From the NCBI RefSeq assembly GCF_000612725.1, contig NZ_HG964452.1, forward strand, positions 426,911-490,910: a DNA stretch of 64,000 nt. Reading direction: 5' to 3'. Below the pieces are notes generated by a model. That model was not told the DNA's origin and searched no databases. It saw only the letters and a list, made by a program, of their open reading frames with translations. A program made the position numbers and the translations under genes. Each line of letters starts with the position of its first letter. Positions within the stretch are counted from its first letter, which is position 1. Positions 42,388 through 50,574 of this stretch are shown piece by piece. The stretch comes from Mycolicibacterium austroafricanum (GTDB lineage: Bacteria; Actinomycetota; Actinomycetes; Mycobacteriales; Mycobacteriaceae).

Positions 42388-42774
42388 CCGCCGCGCAACG
42401 ACATTTGACTGCCGGTTGGCGACATCCTCGAAATGCCACTCAGCCACGCGGATCGTGCGCGGGCCTTTGCATTGCCAGGAGTGGCGCACGTCGGTGACCG
42501 CACCGGTCTGTCCCGCACGCTCATCGGTGAGGGCGACCAGTTCCAGCGCTCCGCACACGCACAGCGCTGCTCAGAACCACAAAGCCCACCCAGCCGGCGG
42601 TCGAATCGGGTTTCCGAGAAGTGGAGCCAAGGGCAGAACTGTCGAACCCAGACATTACCGACCGGATATTCCGCCTGACTTCGCCAAACCGTCAGCCCGC
42701 CAAGAGCGACCAGTGCACGGCCGCCGGGATGGAGCCGGTCATCAGCGGCGCTGATTGACAGGAACCAACGGCCG
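42388..42774. other. Intergenic region with tRNA-like remnant
   Basis: I see no supported gene. The notable part is 42601-42653, similar to the tRNA-Ala 3' end at 44001-44050 (see that repeat). Confidence 0.55.
42601..42653. repeat. Degenerate direct repeat of the tRNA-Ala 3' end (att-like)
   Basis: GGTTTCCGAGAAGTGGAGCC (from 42609) aligns with GGTCTCGGAAAAGTGGAGCT (from 44009), and over 26 bp 21 match, followed by TCGAACCC in both. The second lies at the tRNA-Ala 3' end, including the downstream flank. Such direct repeats often mark integrated elements. The copy is degenerate and no integrase is present. Confidence 0.45.
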
Positions 42775-43968
42775 ATGCGATATTTCATTCGAAATATCGA
42801 CCACAGCGGTCCAATATTGGAACATATGAGTGAGGTGAAGATGTACGTGCAGGAATTTCTGGATCGCATCGCCGCCGCCGAACGATTGGTTCGGGAGGCC
42901 CCGCACGTGGAGAGCGAAGCCGATCTGCTCGAGGGCTTGCAGTACCTGGCCGGCTGTATCGCAGCCTGCACCCGCCTCGCATTCGACTACGACCGCGACC
43001 ACCCGTTCCTGCACTCTGGCACAGGACCTTTCACGAAGATGGCCCTCGACAATCCCGACACGTTGTACTTCGGTACCTGGCTCCAGGGAGGCCACGAGTA
43101 TGTACTCACGGGGCGCCGCGGCACCACAACCGACCTCAGCTTTCAATTGCTCGGCGGCGAGTACACCGAAGACAATGTGCCAGACAACCAGTTCGCCTTT
43201 GATGACCGCGAACTCGACCTCGCCGTTGATGGCAGTTTCGAATGGCGATTCACACCGAACAGCGACGCCCAGCTGGTCGTCCGCGAGGTCTACAACGACT
43301 GGTCAGCTCAACGAGGCACCATCGCCATTGCGCGCACGGATAGCACCGGTACGGCGCCTCGCACACTCACACCCGAACTGATCGCAATCCGTTACGCGGC
43401 TGCGGGCAAGCACCTCACGAGACGTATCAGGACATGGCTCTCGTTCCCTCAGTGGTTCTACCTCAACGTTCCTGTCAACACGTTGACCGCGCCTCGAATA
43501 ACGCCTGGCGGCCTGGCGACCCAGTACTCCTCGGTAGGGCACTTCGACCTTGGTCCGGGCCGGGCCATGGTGATCACGCTGCCGGCCTCCGACGCCCCCT
43601 ACCTCGGCTTCCAACTGGGCAGCATGTGGTACATCTCGCTGGACTACATCAATCACCAGACGTCGCTTAACGGCACGCAAGCACAAGTGGACCCCGACGG
43701 CATGATCCGGATCGTCGTGGCCCATGAAAGCCCGGGTATTGCGAACTGGGTCGAAACCCTGGGCCATCGACGCGGTTACCTGCAGTTCCGCTGGCAACGG
43801 ACATCACGCAAGCTCACCGCAGCCGAGGGCCCGATTGCCGAGGTCGTCGACTTCGACGCGATACCGTCCAGATTGCCGTACTTCGGCCACAACACCATCA
43901 GCAATGACGACTTCCGAACTCGGATTGCTCTGCGCCAGAATCAAATCGCCAACCGAATGGTGGCGTAA
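42775..43968 (+). CDS. DUF1214-like protein
   Basis: This protein has up to 397 residues with FAYDxDHP-like openings (LAFDYDRDHPFLHSGTGPFTKMALDNPDTLYFG), WLQGGHEYVLTGRRG and a C-terminal half with QFRWQRTS typical of the DUF1254/DUF1214 group, whose function is unsettled. ATG 42775 is used, with GGA 11 bp upstream; ATG 42826 or 42841 (GAGGTG just before) are equally possible. The first 60 bp are AT-richer than the neighbours. It lies between a degenerate copy of the tRNA-Ala end and the tRNA itself, and so may be an acquired islet. Confidence 0.78.
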   Translation: MRYFIRNIDHSGPILEHMSEVKMYVQEFLDRIAAAERLVREAPHVESEADLLEGLQYLAGCIAACTRLAFDYDRDHPFLHSGTGPFTKMALDNPDTLYFGTWLQGGHEYVLTGRRGTTTDLSFQLLGGEYTEDNVPDNQFAFDDRELDLAVDGSFEWRFTPNSDAQLVVREVYNDWSAQRGTIAIARTDSTGTAPRTLTPELIAIRYAAAGKHLTRRIRTWLSFPQWFYLNVPVNTLTAPRITPGGLATQYSSVGHFDLGPGRAMVITLPASDAPYLGFQLGSMWYISLDYINHQTSLNGTQAQVDPDGMIRIVVAHESPGIANWVETLGHRRGYLQFRWQRTSRKLTAAEGPIAEVVDFDAIPSRLPYFGHNTISNDDFRTRIALRQNQIANRMVA

Positions 43969-44021
43969 CCACCTTGTCGGCAGCCGACGGTTCGATCTTC
44001 GAACCCCAGGTCTCGGAAAAG

Positions 44022-44094
44022 TGGAGCTAAGGGGAATCGAACCCCTGACCTTCTCGATGCGAACGAGACGCGCTACCAACTGCGCTATAGCCCC
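44022..44094 (-). tRNA. tRNA-Ala(CGC)
   Basis: The 73-nt minus-strand sequence folds as a cloverleaf: acceptor GGGGCTA with TAGCTCC and discriminator A, D stem GCGC/GCGC, anticodon stem TCTCG/CGAGA with loop TTCGCAT (anticodon CGC), and T stem AGGGG/CCCCT with loop TTCGATT. The G3-U70 pair, the alanine identity element, is present. CCA is not encoded. Confidence 0.95.
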
Positions 44095-44142
44095 TAGTGC
44101 CGGTACAGGTTATCAGTCACCGGTCACGGGTAGAAATCGGTG

Positions 44143-45243
44143 CTACTGCCCCGCCGCTCGGGGCAGGTCGTAATGCCGGGAGAACGGCACATAGTCCAGG
44201 TGCTCGAACGCCGGATCCTCGTCGTCGATCTCCAACACCGCCGCGCCGGGCCTGCGCAGCCGTGACGGGGTGACGTCGAAATCCCGGTCACTGGTGTTCT
44301 CCACGCCCAGCCGCGACCTGGCCATCCGCTGGGCACGGCGACGGCGCACCTGCTCCTCGATACGGGTCTGCCGCCGCAGGTAGGCCAGGTAGAGCGCGGT
44401 CACGGTGCCGACCGCGCCGCAGATGTACCACATGGACGGCGACCAGGTGAACGCCGCAACGGCGCTGGCCAGCAGCAGCACCGCCATGACGGCGATGGTG
44501 CGGGCACGGAAACGGTACTTGCGGGCCGACACCGCCGCGGCGGTGGTCGACTCGCGGCGCCGGCGCCGGGCGTCGCTGATCGATTCGGCCATGCGCAGAT
44601 CGGCTTCCGAGGAGTCCCCCTGCTCCGATGCGTCGTCGACGTCCTCGTATTCGCCTTCGGCGTCCTCGTATTCGTCTTCGACGTTTTCGTATTCGTCGTC
44701 GATGACCGAGTAGACGCCGGTGTCCTCGGCGGTGTCGCGCTCAGCGCCCTCGGCCACCGCCTCGTCCCGGTCTTCGGGCGCGTCGTCAAGTTCGTCGGCT
44801 TCGGCGAAATCCAAAGTGAGCTCGTTGGATTCGGCCGCGACAGATTCGGCCTGCTGCGCGTCGGCGGCAAGCTCCGCAACGGGCTGCGCGCCGGAATCCT
44901 CGACCACGTCCACGTCGAGGTAATCGGGCTCGGCGTCGGCCCCGCCGGCAGCGCCGGCGACCATCACCACGGCACGGCTGGGCGCCTTCTCCTCGACGTC
45001 ATCGAGGTCCTCATCGAGATCGCTGGCGGAGGGACGCCAGTCCGGATCGCTGCGATGCCCGGCCGCGGGACCACCGCGCCGACGCAGCCGCGCACCTGCG
45101 CCGCTGTTGAGCACGCGAGTGGCCAGCGCAACGTCACTGGTCCGGCGAACCGCGTCGCGCTTGTTGATCAACATCGGAACAAGCACGAAGAGCCAGAGCA
45201 CTACGAGCGAGATCCAGAGGAGGGATTGGGGGATGCTTGGCAT
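44143..45243 (-). CDS. glpR: Membrane receptor GlpR (gephyrin-like partner)
   Basis: This 366-residue protein has a first membrane segment at residues 6-24 (SLLWISLVVLWLFVLVPMLI), a long acidic cytoplasmic region with repeats such as EYENVEDEYEDAEGEYED, two closely spaced membrane segments (about 250-300) and a basic tail with LRRPGAAVLEIDDEDPAFEHLDYVPFSRHYDLP. In Corynebacterium GlpR anchors the gephyrin-like protein Glp in the divisome. The Glp/MoeA homologue is two genes away here. ATG 45243 has AAAGGAG upstream. An inverted repeat at 45311 lies in the promoter region. Confidence 0.85.
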   Translation of the reverse strand: MPSIPQSLLWISLVVLWLFVLVPMLINKRDAVRRTSDVALATRVLNSGAGARLRRRGGPAAGHRSDPDWRPSASDLDEDLDDVEEKAPSRAVVMVAGAAGGADAEPDYLDVDVVEDSGAQPVAELAADAQQAESVAAESNELTLDFAEADELDDAPEDRDEAVAEGAERDTAEDTGVYSVIDDEYENVEDEYEDAEGEYEDVDDASEQGDSSEADLRMAESISDARRRRRESTTAAAVSARKYRFRARTIAVMAVLLLASAVAAFTWSPSMWYICGAVGTVTALYLAYLRRQTRIEEQVRRRRAQRMARSRLGVENTSDRDFDVTPSRLRRPGAAVLEIDDEDPAFEHLDYVPFSRHYDLPRAAGQ

Positions 45244-45310
45244 GACGCCTGCTCCTTTCCCCATCAGGCTAGGTCTGTGACCAGCGCATCCGTGAGCGGC
45301 GCGCCGACAC

Positions 45311-45328
45311 AATTACACTCCTGTAATT
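45311..45328. promoter_or_regulatory. Inverted repeat upstream of glpR
   Basis: AATTACA-CTCC-TGTAATT is a perfect 7-bp inverted repeat, 68 bp upstream of the glpR ATG and 60 bp downstream of the rimJ stop. On the minus strand TGTAAT could be a -10 element. The regulator is not identified. Confidence 0.45.
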
Positions 45329-45387
45329 CGCTGGAGACAAGCACCAAAAGTCACACGTGTCACATTAGTAACAGCGGTCCGCCTCGA

Positions 45388-46053
45388 TCAGGCCCAGGAG
45401 GCGCGGCCTGCGCGGACCAACGCCGACGCCGCGGTTCCGTTCAACTCCTCGATCGTGATCGCCACCAGCAGGTGGTCCCGCCAGGCGCCGTCGACATCCA
45501 GGTAGCGCTTCAGCAGGCCCTCCTCACGGAATCCCGCCTTTGCCAGCACCGCGCGGCTCGGCCCGTTCTCCGGCCGCACCGTGGCCTCGACGCGGTGCAG
45601 CATCACCGGGCCGAAACAGTGATCCAGGCCGAGCGCCAACGCCGCGGTGGCGACTCCCCCGCCGGTCGACCCGCTGGCGACCCAGTATCCGATCCACGCC
45701 GACCGCAATGCACCGTGCGTGACATTGCCGATGGTCAACTGCCCGGCGAACTGGCCGTCGAGCTCGATCACGTACGGCAGCATCCGACCCTTGCGGGCCT
45801 CCGAACGCAGACCCGAGCACACCGACGGCCATGCCGAAACAGAGTGGCGCAGTTCCCAGTCCATGTCCGTCGACGGTTCCCACGGTTCGAGATGCCCGCG
45901 GTCGGCCAACCGGATTCTGCTCCACTGCGCGGCGTCGCGCAGTCGCACCGGGCGCAGCCGGACCACCCCGGCCGGCACCCGCAGCGGGCCGACTGCCAGC
46001 GGCCAACCCGGATGCTGCGACCGCGAACTGAGCAGGTTCATCACGGCTGCCAT
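45388..46053 (-). CDS. rimJ: GNAT acetyltransferase, RimJ-like
   Basis: This 221-residue GNAT protein shows VRLRPVRLRDAAQWSRIR, IGYWVASGSTGGGVATAALAL (acetyl-CoA loop) and RVEATVRPENGPSRAVLAKAGFREEG, as in RimJ/RimL ribosomal N-acetyltransferases. In M. tuberculosis rimJ (Rv0995) occupies the same place between moeA1 and Rv0996. ATG 46053 lies 7 bp after the glp/moeA stop, so they form one unit. The real substrate has not been read from sequence. Confidence 0.9.
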   Translation of the reverse strand: MAAVMNLLSSRSQHPGWPLAVGPLRVPAGVVRLRPVRLRDAAQWSRIRLADRGHLEPWEPSTDMDWELRHSVSAWPSVCSGLRSEARKGRMLPYVIELDGQFAGQLTIGNVTHGALRSAWIGYWVASGSTGGGVATAALALGLDHCFGPVMLHRVEATVRPENGPSRAVLAKAGFREEGLLKRYLDVDGAWRDHLLVAITIEELNGTAASALVRAGRASWA

Positions 46054-46060
46054 CTCGCGT

Positions 46061-47347
46061 TCAGCCGCGCTGGGCCAGGAACGCGACGTCGACGATCTCG
46101 CCGGTGCGGATCTGTTCCGCCTCGCTGGGCACGATCACCAGACAGTTTGCTTCGGCAAGCGTGGCCAGCAGATGCGACGAGGCCCCCGGCGCCCCGCCGA
46201 GCGCCTGCACCAGGTACTCGCCGGTGTCCTGGTCCCGCATCAGCTGCCCGCGCAGGTAACCCTTGCGGCCGGCGACCGAACTGATCGGCGAGAGCGCACG
46301 CGCCGGCACGATGCGCCGCGTCGCCTGCCGCTTGCCGAGGGAGAGCCGGATCAGCGGGCGCACCATGACCTCGAACACGACCAGCGCACTGACGGGATTG
46401 GCAGGCAACAGAAACACCGGCACACCGTCGGGGCCGAGCTGACCGAAGCCCTGCACCGAACCCGGATGCATCGCGATCCTGGCGACCTCCATATCGCCGA
46501 GCCCGGCCAGCACCGAGCGGACAGCCTCGGCGGCGGCCCCACCCACAGCTCCGGCGATGACGACGACCTCGGCGCGGCTGAGTTGGCCCTCGACCACCTC
46601 CCGCAACTGCTTGGGGTCGGTCGAGACGATGCCGACACGGTTCACCTCGGCGCCCGCGTCTCGGCCGGCCGCGGCCAGCGCGTAGGAGTTGACGTCGTAG
46701 ACCTGGCCGTTTCCCGGGGTGCGCGAGATGTCGACAAGCTCACCGCCGACGCACATCACCGACAGCCGGGGCCGCGGATGCACCAGCACCCGCTCGCGGC
46801 CGACCGCTGCCAGCAGGCCCACCTGCGCGGCGCCGATGATCGTGCCTGCGCGCACCGCGACGTCGCCGGGTTGCACGTCGTCACCCGTGCGGCGCACATA
46901 GGCGCCGGACCGGACCCCGCGCAGCACCGTGACCCGCGAATCACCGCCGTCGGTCCAGCGCAGCGGCAGCACCGCATCTGCGAGCGTGGGCATCGGCGCA
47001 CCGGTCTGCACGCGCGCGGCCTGCCGGGGTTGCAGCCTGCTCGGCGTCCGTGCGCCGGCCTCGATCAAGCCCATCACCGGCAGACTTATCTCCCGCGGCC
47101 GGCTCTCGTCGCGGTCCGATTCACCGTCGAGGCCTGCGTCTTCGTCCGAGCCTCCGATGCCGAGAACATCCACACTGCGGACGGCGTAGCCGTCGATGGC
47201 CGCCTGATCGAACCCGGGCATCGGCCGCTCGGTCACGACTTCTTCGGCACACATCAAGCCCTGCGCTTCGGCGATCGCCACGCGCACCGGACGCGGCGCC
47301 ACCGCGGCAGCAGCTACCCGGGCTTGCTGATCCTCCACCGAACGCAC
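46061..47347 (-). CDS. glp: Gephyrin-like MoeA protein Glp
   Basis: The 428-residue protein has the MoeA fold: VRSVEDQQARVAAAAVAPRP, GFDQAAIDGYAVRSVD, QTGAPMPTLADAVLPLRW, PGDVAVRAGTIIG and LLPANPVSALVVFEVMVRPL. The catalytic-type motif of working MoeA (GGVSVGD/E-Y-D) is replaced by GAVGGAAAEAV, encoded near 46520-46560, so molybdenum insertion is unlikely. In Corynebacterium this protein is Glp, bound to FtsZ and GlpR. GTG 47347 fits homologues. galU precedes by 75 bp. In M. tuberculosis the gene is called moeA1. Confidence 0.9.
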   Translation of the reverse strand: MRSVEDQQARVAAAAVAPRPVRVAIAEAQGLMCAEEVVTERPMPGFDQAAIDGYAVRSVDVLGIGGSDEDAGLDGESDRDESRPREISLPVMGLIEAGARTPSRLQPRQAARVQTGAPMPTLADAVLPLRWTDGGDSRVTVLRGVRSGAYVRRTGDDVQPGDVAVRAGTIIGAAQVGLLAAVGRERVLVHPRPRLSVMCVGGELVDISRTPGNGQVYDVNSYALAAAGRDAGAEVNRVGIVSTDPKQLREVVEGQLSRAEVVVIAGAVGGAAAEAVRSVLAGLGDMEVARIAMHPGSVQGFGQLGPDGVPVFLLPANPVSALVVFEVMVRPLIRLSLGKRQATRRIVPARALSPISSVAGRKGYLRGQLMRDQDTGEYLVQALGGAPGASSHLLATLAEANCLVIVPSEAEQIRTGEIVDVAFLAQRG

Positions 47348-47421
47348 GGCGCGCCTTTCTTCCGTTGCACGGGCTGGCGTCGACCGACTGGCCCGGCGGA
47401 TGTGCTCGAAATCAGCCGCCG

Positions 47422-48345
47422 CTACTGTCCGGACGTCGCCGGAGCGAGGCCCAGCCGCTCGACCAACCACCGGCGCAGTTCAGGCCCGTAGTCGTCCCGC
47501 TCCAACGCAAAGTCAACCGCAGCCTTCAGGTAGCCTCCGGGATTTCCCAGGTCGTGTCGAGATCCGCGATGGATGACGACATGCACCGGATGGCCTTCCT
47601 GGATCAGCAGCGCGATCGCGTCGGTGAGTTGCAGCTCGCCGCCCGCGCCCCGCGGGATGCGCCGCAGCGCATCGAAGATCGCCCGGTCGAGTACGTAGCG
47701 TCCGGCCGCCGCGTACAGCGACGGCGCGTCCTCGGGCTTGGGCTTTTCCACCATTCCCTTGACCTTGAGGACGTTGGGGTTGTTCGCGTCGGGAAGGGGT
47801 TCCACGTCGATGACGCCGTAGGCGCTGATGTCTTCGCGGTCCACCTCGATCGCGCACAGCACCGAGCCGCCGCGCTTGGCGCGCACCTTCGACATCGTCT
47901 CCAATACCCCGGTCGGCAGCACGAGATCGTCGGGCAACAACACCGCGATCGCGTCTTCGTCGGGCGCCAGGCTGGCTTCGACACAGCTGATCGCGTGGCC
48001 CAGGCCCAGAGGTTCGGCCTGCACGACGGACTCGACCTTGATCAGCGCGGGCGCCCGCCGCACCTTCTCCAGCATCGTCTTCTTGCCGCGGGCCTCCAGC
48101 GTGCCCTCCAGCACCAGGTCCTCGACGAAGTGGGCGACGACGCCGTCCTTGCCCTCGGAGGTCACGATGATCAGACGTTCGGCGCCGGCCTCGGCCGCCT
48201 CGGCGGCGACCAACTCGATGCCGGGTGTGTCGACGACTGGCAGCAACTCCTTCGGCACCGTCTTCGTGGCGGGAAGAAATCGCGTTCCCAGCCCAGCCGC
48301 CGGGACGACCGCCGTCCGCGGAATGGGTACTTCAGCCCGATTCAT
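47422..48345 (-). CDS. galU: UTP--glucose-1-phosphate uridylyltransferase
   Basis: GalU makes UDP-glucose, the precursor of trehalose, glucans and UDP-galactose for arabinogalactan. The 307-residue protein has the nucleotide-binding AAGLGTRFLPATKTVPKELLPV, VLLPDDLVLP, DREDISAYGVIDVEPL and the substrate site VEKPKPEDAPS. ATG 48345. It is divergent from the formyl-THF cyclo-ligase with 65 bp between starts, as in Rv0992c-Rv0993. Confidence 0.97.
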   Translation of the reverse strand: MNRAEVPIPRTAVVPAAGLGTRFLPATKTVPKELLPVVDTPGIELVAAEAAEAGAERLIIVTSEGKDGVVAHFVEDLVLEGTLEARGKKTMLEKVRRAPALIKVESVVQAEPLGLGHAISCVEASLAPDEDAIAVLLPDDLVLPTGVLETMSKVRAKRGGSVLCAIEVDREDISAYGVIDVEPLPDANNPNVLKVKGMVEKPKPEDAPSLYAAAGRYVLDRAIFDALRRIPRGAGGELQLTDAIALLIQEGHPVHVVIHRGSRHDLGNPGGYLKAAVDFALERDDYGPELRRWLVERLGLAPATSGQ

Positions 48346-48410
48346 CGTTCACACACTAACCTCTCTGGGTCGGTTGTTCTTTTCTTACCCGTCGTTTCGA
48401 GGACTAGTCG

Positions 48411-49019
48411 GTGGCGTTGACCAAAGCCCAGGTGCGTGCCGAAATTCTCACTGCCCGGCGCTCATTGACTCAGCAACAACACGACCGGGAGGCGGCACAA
48501 CTGGCCGCCCACCTGAAGGCGTTGATCGCCCCTGGAACAGTGGTGTGCGCCTTCATTCCGGTGGGCTCGGAGCCGGGTTCGATCGCCATGGTCGACGACC
48601 TCGTGCACCGGGGCGTCGAGGTGCTGCTTCCGGTGGCACGCGAAGACATCGACGGCACCCCGTTGCCGATTCGCTGGGGGCCGCACACCCCCGGCGCCGT
48701 GGCGAAGGCCCCGTTCGGCCTCCGCGAACCGCACCCGCCCTGGCTACCCCCCGAGGCGGTGGGGCGGGCCTCGGTCGTGTTGGTCCCCGCCCTCGCCGTC
48801 GACCGGTCCGGCGCACGGCTGGGCCGCGGGGCCGGCTTCTATGACAGGACGTTGCCACTGGCGGACGCGGACGCGTGGTTGGTCGCGGTGGTGCGCGACG
48901 ACGAGGTCGTCGATCACCTGCCGTCGGAGCCCCACGACGTGCGGATGACCCATGCGCTCACCCCGCAGAAGGGGTTGGTCGCGCTGGGGCCCGAGGCCGG
49001 CCCCTCGGGCCGGGAATGA
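48411..49019 (+). CDS. 5-formyltetrahydrofolate cyclo-ligase
   Basis: This 202-residue enzyme converts 5-formyl-THF to 5,10-methenyl-THF with ATP. Family marks are AHLKALIAPGTVVCAFIPVGSEPGS, the loop WGPHTPGAVAKAPFGLREP, and LGRGAGFYDRTLP, the ATP-binding GxGxGYYD variant. GTG 48411. The C-terminal stop comes just before a CIRCE element for the next gene, so that gene has its own heat-shock promoter. Confidence 0.92.
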   Translation: MALTKAQVRAEILTARRSLTQQQHDREAAQLAAHLKALIAPGTVVCAFIPVGSEPGSIAMVDDLVHRGVEVLLPVAREDIDGTPLPIRWGPHTPGAVAKAPFGLREPHPPWLPPEAVGRASVVLVPALAVDRSGARLGRGAGFYDRTLPLADADAWLVAVVRDDEVVDHLPSEPHDVRMTHALTPQKGLVALGPEAGPSGRE

Positions 49020-49038
49020 GCCGGGCCAGCTGGCGGTT

Positions 49039-49065
49039 CTAGCACTTGACCCGGTAGAGTGCTAA
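49039..49065 (+). promoter_or_regulatory. CIRCE (HrcA) operator before ruc
   Basis: CTAGCACTT, nine bases, then GAGTGCTAA matches CIRCE (TTAGCACTC-N9-GAGTGCTAA): right arm 9 of 9, left arm 7 of 9. It ends 27 bp before the GTG start of the FmdB/Ruc-type gene. HrcA control of this gene is known in M. tuberculosis. Confidence 0.85.
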
Positions 49066-49092
49066 GCAGTTTTGACCGCCTCGGAGGTAGCT

Positions 49093-49440
49093 GTGCCCAC
49101 CTATTCCTATGCGTGCACCGATTGCAGCAACAAGTTCGATGTGGTGCAGGCGTTCACGGATGACTCGCTGACCGATTGCCCGCAGTGCGACGGTCGGCTG
49201 CGCAAGGTATTCGGCAAAGTCGGCGTGGTCTTCAAGGGCAGCGGCTTCTACCGCACCGACAGCCGGGAGTCCGGGAAGAGCTCGATTCCGTCGGGCGGCT
49301 CGGGCGCGTCAGACTCTTCCGGGTCGTCAGGATCCTCAGGTGCTTCGGGGTCGTCCGGCTCGTCGGACAAGTCCAGCTCGTCGGACAAGTCCTCGACGTC
49401 GAGCAGCGCCGCGGCGCCGGCCACCGCTACGTCCAGCTGA
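49093..49440 (+). CDS. ruc: FmdB-type zinc-ribbon protein, Ruc-like redox chaperone
   Basis: The 115-residue protein has an N-terminal FmdB zinc ribbon with Cys 8, 11, 29 and 32 (YACTDC, DCPQCDG), KVGVVFKGSGFYRTDSR, and a disordered C-terminal half rich in Ser/Gly/Lys (GSSGSSGASGSSGSSDKSS). It is the homologue of Rv0991c, described as Ruc, a chaperone switched on by oxidation that works with Hsp70. GTG 49093 follows GGAGGTAGCT; the frame begins earlier but is unsupported. The CIRCE element upstream agrees with heat-shock control. The low-complexity tail is a likely site of length variation. Confidence 0.92.
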   Translation: MPTYSYACTDCSNKFDVVQAFTDDSLTDCPQCDGRLRKVFGKVGVVFKGSGFYRTDSRESGKSSIPSGGSGASDSSGSSGSSGASGSSGSSDKSSSSDKSSTSSSAAAPATATSS

Positions 49441-49513
49441 CGCGACGGCCCGTTATCCACAGCCGGGGAATCCGCTGCTGACCTCACCCCGCTGCGCTTC
49501 TTAGCGTGTACGC

Positions 49514-50167
49514 ATGGGGCATTCGCTGGACCCGACGGCGCTCGATCGTCTGGGCCGTGTGTTGCGGCCCGACTGGACCCGCACACCCACCGCCCGCCGC
49601 GTCGTCGCCGGCGCACTCGTGGTCCTGGCCGGCGTCGCGGCCTGGCGCGGTGACCCGCAGGCCGAGCAATCCGACGTGGTGGTGACGCTCCACGACCTGT
49701 CCCCCGGTGCCGAGATCACCGCGGCCGACGTGCGGGTGGAGACGCGCTCCGCATCGACCGTCCCGGAGGGCGCCCACTCGGACGTCGACGCCGTCGTCGG
49801 CGCGACATTGGCAGGGCCCACCCGCCGCGGTGAGATCGTCACCGATGTCCGACTGCTGAGCTCCCGCCTCGCCGAATCCGCGGCAGGCCCCGATGCGCGG
49901 ATCGTGCCGATCCCGCTGGCCGACGCCGCGCTGACTGACCTGGTGCGGGCCGGAGACGTCGTTGACATCGTGGCGGGCCCCGCCGACGAAGCGGGTGCGG
50001 CGCGGCTGATCGCGACGGACGCGGTGGTGGTGCTGGTCTCGGCCGAGCAGAATGGTGTCGGCTCGCGCAGTGGCGGCCGGATTGTCCTCGTGGCTCTGGC
50101 CGCGACGGCCGCCAAAGCCGTCGCCGGCGCCACCCTCGTGGAGCCGGTCACGCTGACCCTGCACTAG
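49514..50167 (+). CDS. SAF-domain exported protein (CpaB-like)
   Basis: This 217-residue protein has a membrane segment at about residues 28-45 (RRVVAGALVVLAGVAAW), then an SAF domain with VTLHDLSPGAEITAADVRVETR, and a CpaB/RcpC-type region RIVPIPLADAALTDLVRAGDVVDIVAGP. CpaB proteins belong to Flp pilus assembly, but no other pilus gene is here, and in mycobacteria this protein (Rv0990c by position) is conserved on its own. A symmetric hairpin follows the stop. Confidence 0.86.
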   Translation: MGHSLDPTALDRLGRVLRPDWTRTPTARRVVAGALVVLAGVAAWRGDPQAEQSDVVVTLHDLSPGAEITAADVRVETRSASTVPEGAHSDVDAVVGATLAGPTRRGEIVTDVRLLSSRLAESAAGPDARIVPIPLADAALTDLVRAGDVVDIVAGPADEAGAARLIATDAVVVLVSAEQNGVGSRSGGRIVLVALAATAAKAVAGATLVEPVTLTLH

Positions 50168-50173
50168 ACAAAC

Positions 50174-50210
50174 AAATACCGCCCCCGGAGAGAATCCGGG
50201 GGCGGCATTT
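50174..50210. terminator. Bidirectional terminator hairpin
   Basis: CCGCCCCCGG pairs with CCGGGGGCGG around 7 nt, flanked by AAAT/ATTT on both sides. It separates the SAF gene from the convergent secreted-protein gene. Confidence 0.85.
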
Positions 50211-50220
50211 GAAAGTCAGA

Positions 50221-50574
50221 TCACCAGTCGCCGATACCGGGGCCGACCGGCCACTCACCCTCGAACGCGGAGGAGGTGGTTCCCACGACGGCCTTGACTC
50301 CGTCGCGGACCTCGCCGAAGGCATTGATGATGCCGGCGTCCGCGACGCGCGACTCGGAAATGCCGCGCGCGACACCGAAGTCGTTGATCCGGACCACCGA
50401 GAACTCCGTCGCCTGCCGGCTGGTGACCGTAGGGCCGGGGCCGATCTCTTCGACGTCCGCACCGGCCGTTCCACTACCGAGTCCGGCGAAAGCTGTGGCC
50501 ACGGCGAACGAGCCCAGGCCCAGAACACCCAGCTTCTTCGAACTACGGGTGGGCGCTTTGGCGTGCTTAGCCAT
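50221..50574 (-). CDS. Small exported protein of unknown function
   Basis: The 117-residue protein has a basic lead (MAKHAKAPTRSSKK), a hydrophobic core (LGVLGLGSFAVATAFAGLG) and a probable signal cleavage after GTAGA, leaving an 70-odd-residue mature chain with GPGPTVTSRQATEFSVVRINDFGV. ATG 50574 has AAGGGA 6 bp upstream; ATG 50580 is possible but has no spacing. Mycobacterial context suggests a secreted envelope-stress or surface protein; I do not recognise the family. A perfect inverted repeat sits 21 bp upstream of the start. Confidence 0.75.
   Translation of the reverse strand: MAKHAKAPTRSSKKLGVLGLGSFAVATAFAGLGSGTAGADVEEIGPGPTVTSRQATEFSVVRINDFGVARGISESRVADAGIINAFGEVRDGVKAVVGTTSSAFEGEWPVGPGIGDW

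Noticed and set aside
42220..42558. Minus-strand frame in the gap after the 13E12 gene
   Set aside because: It overlaps the Pro-rich end of the HNH gene antisense and shows no start signal or known motif.
49514..50167. Part of a Flp/Tad pilus locus
   Set aside because: Only the SAF/CpaB-like gene is present; no prepilin, ATPase or TadB/C genes adjoin it.
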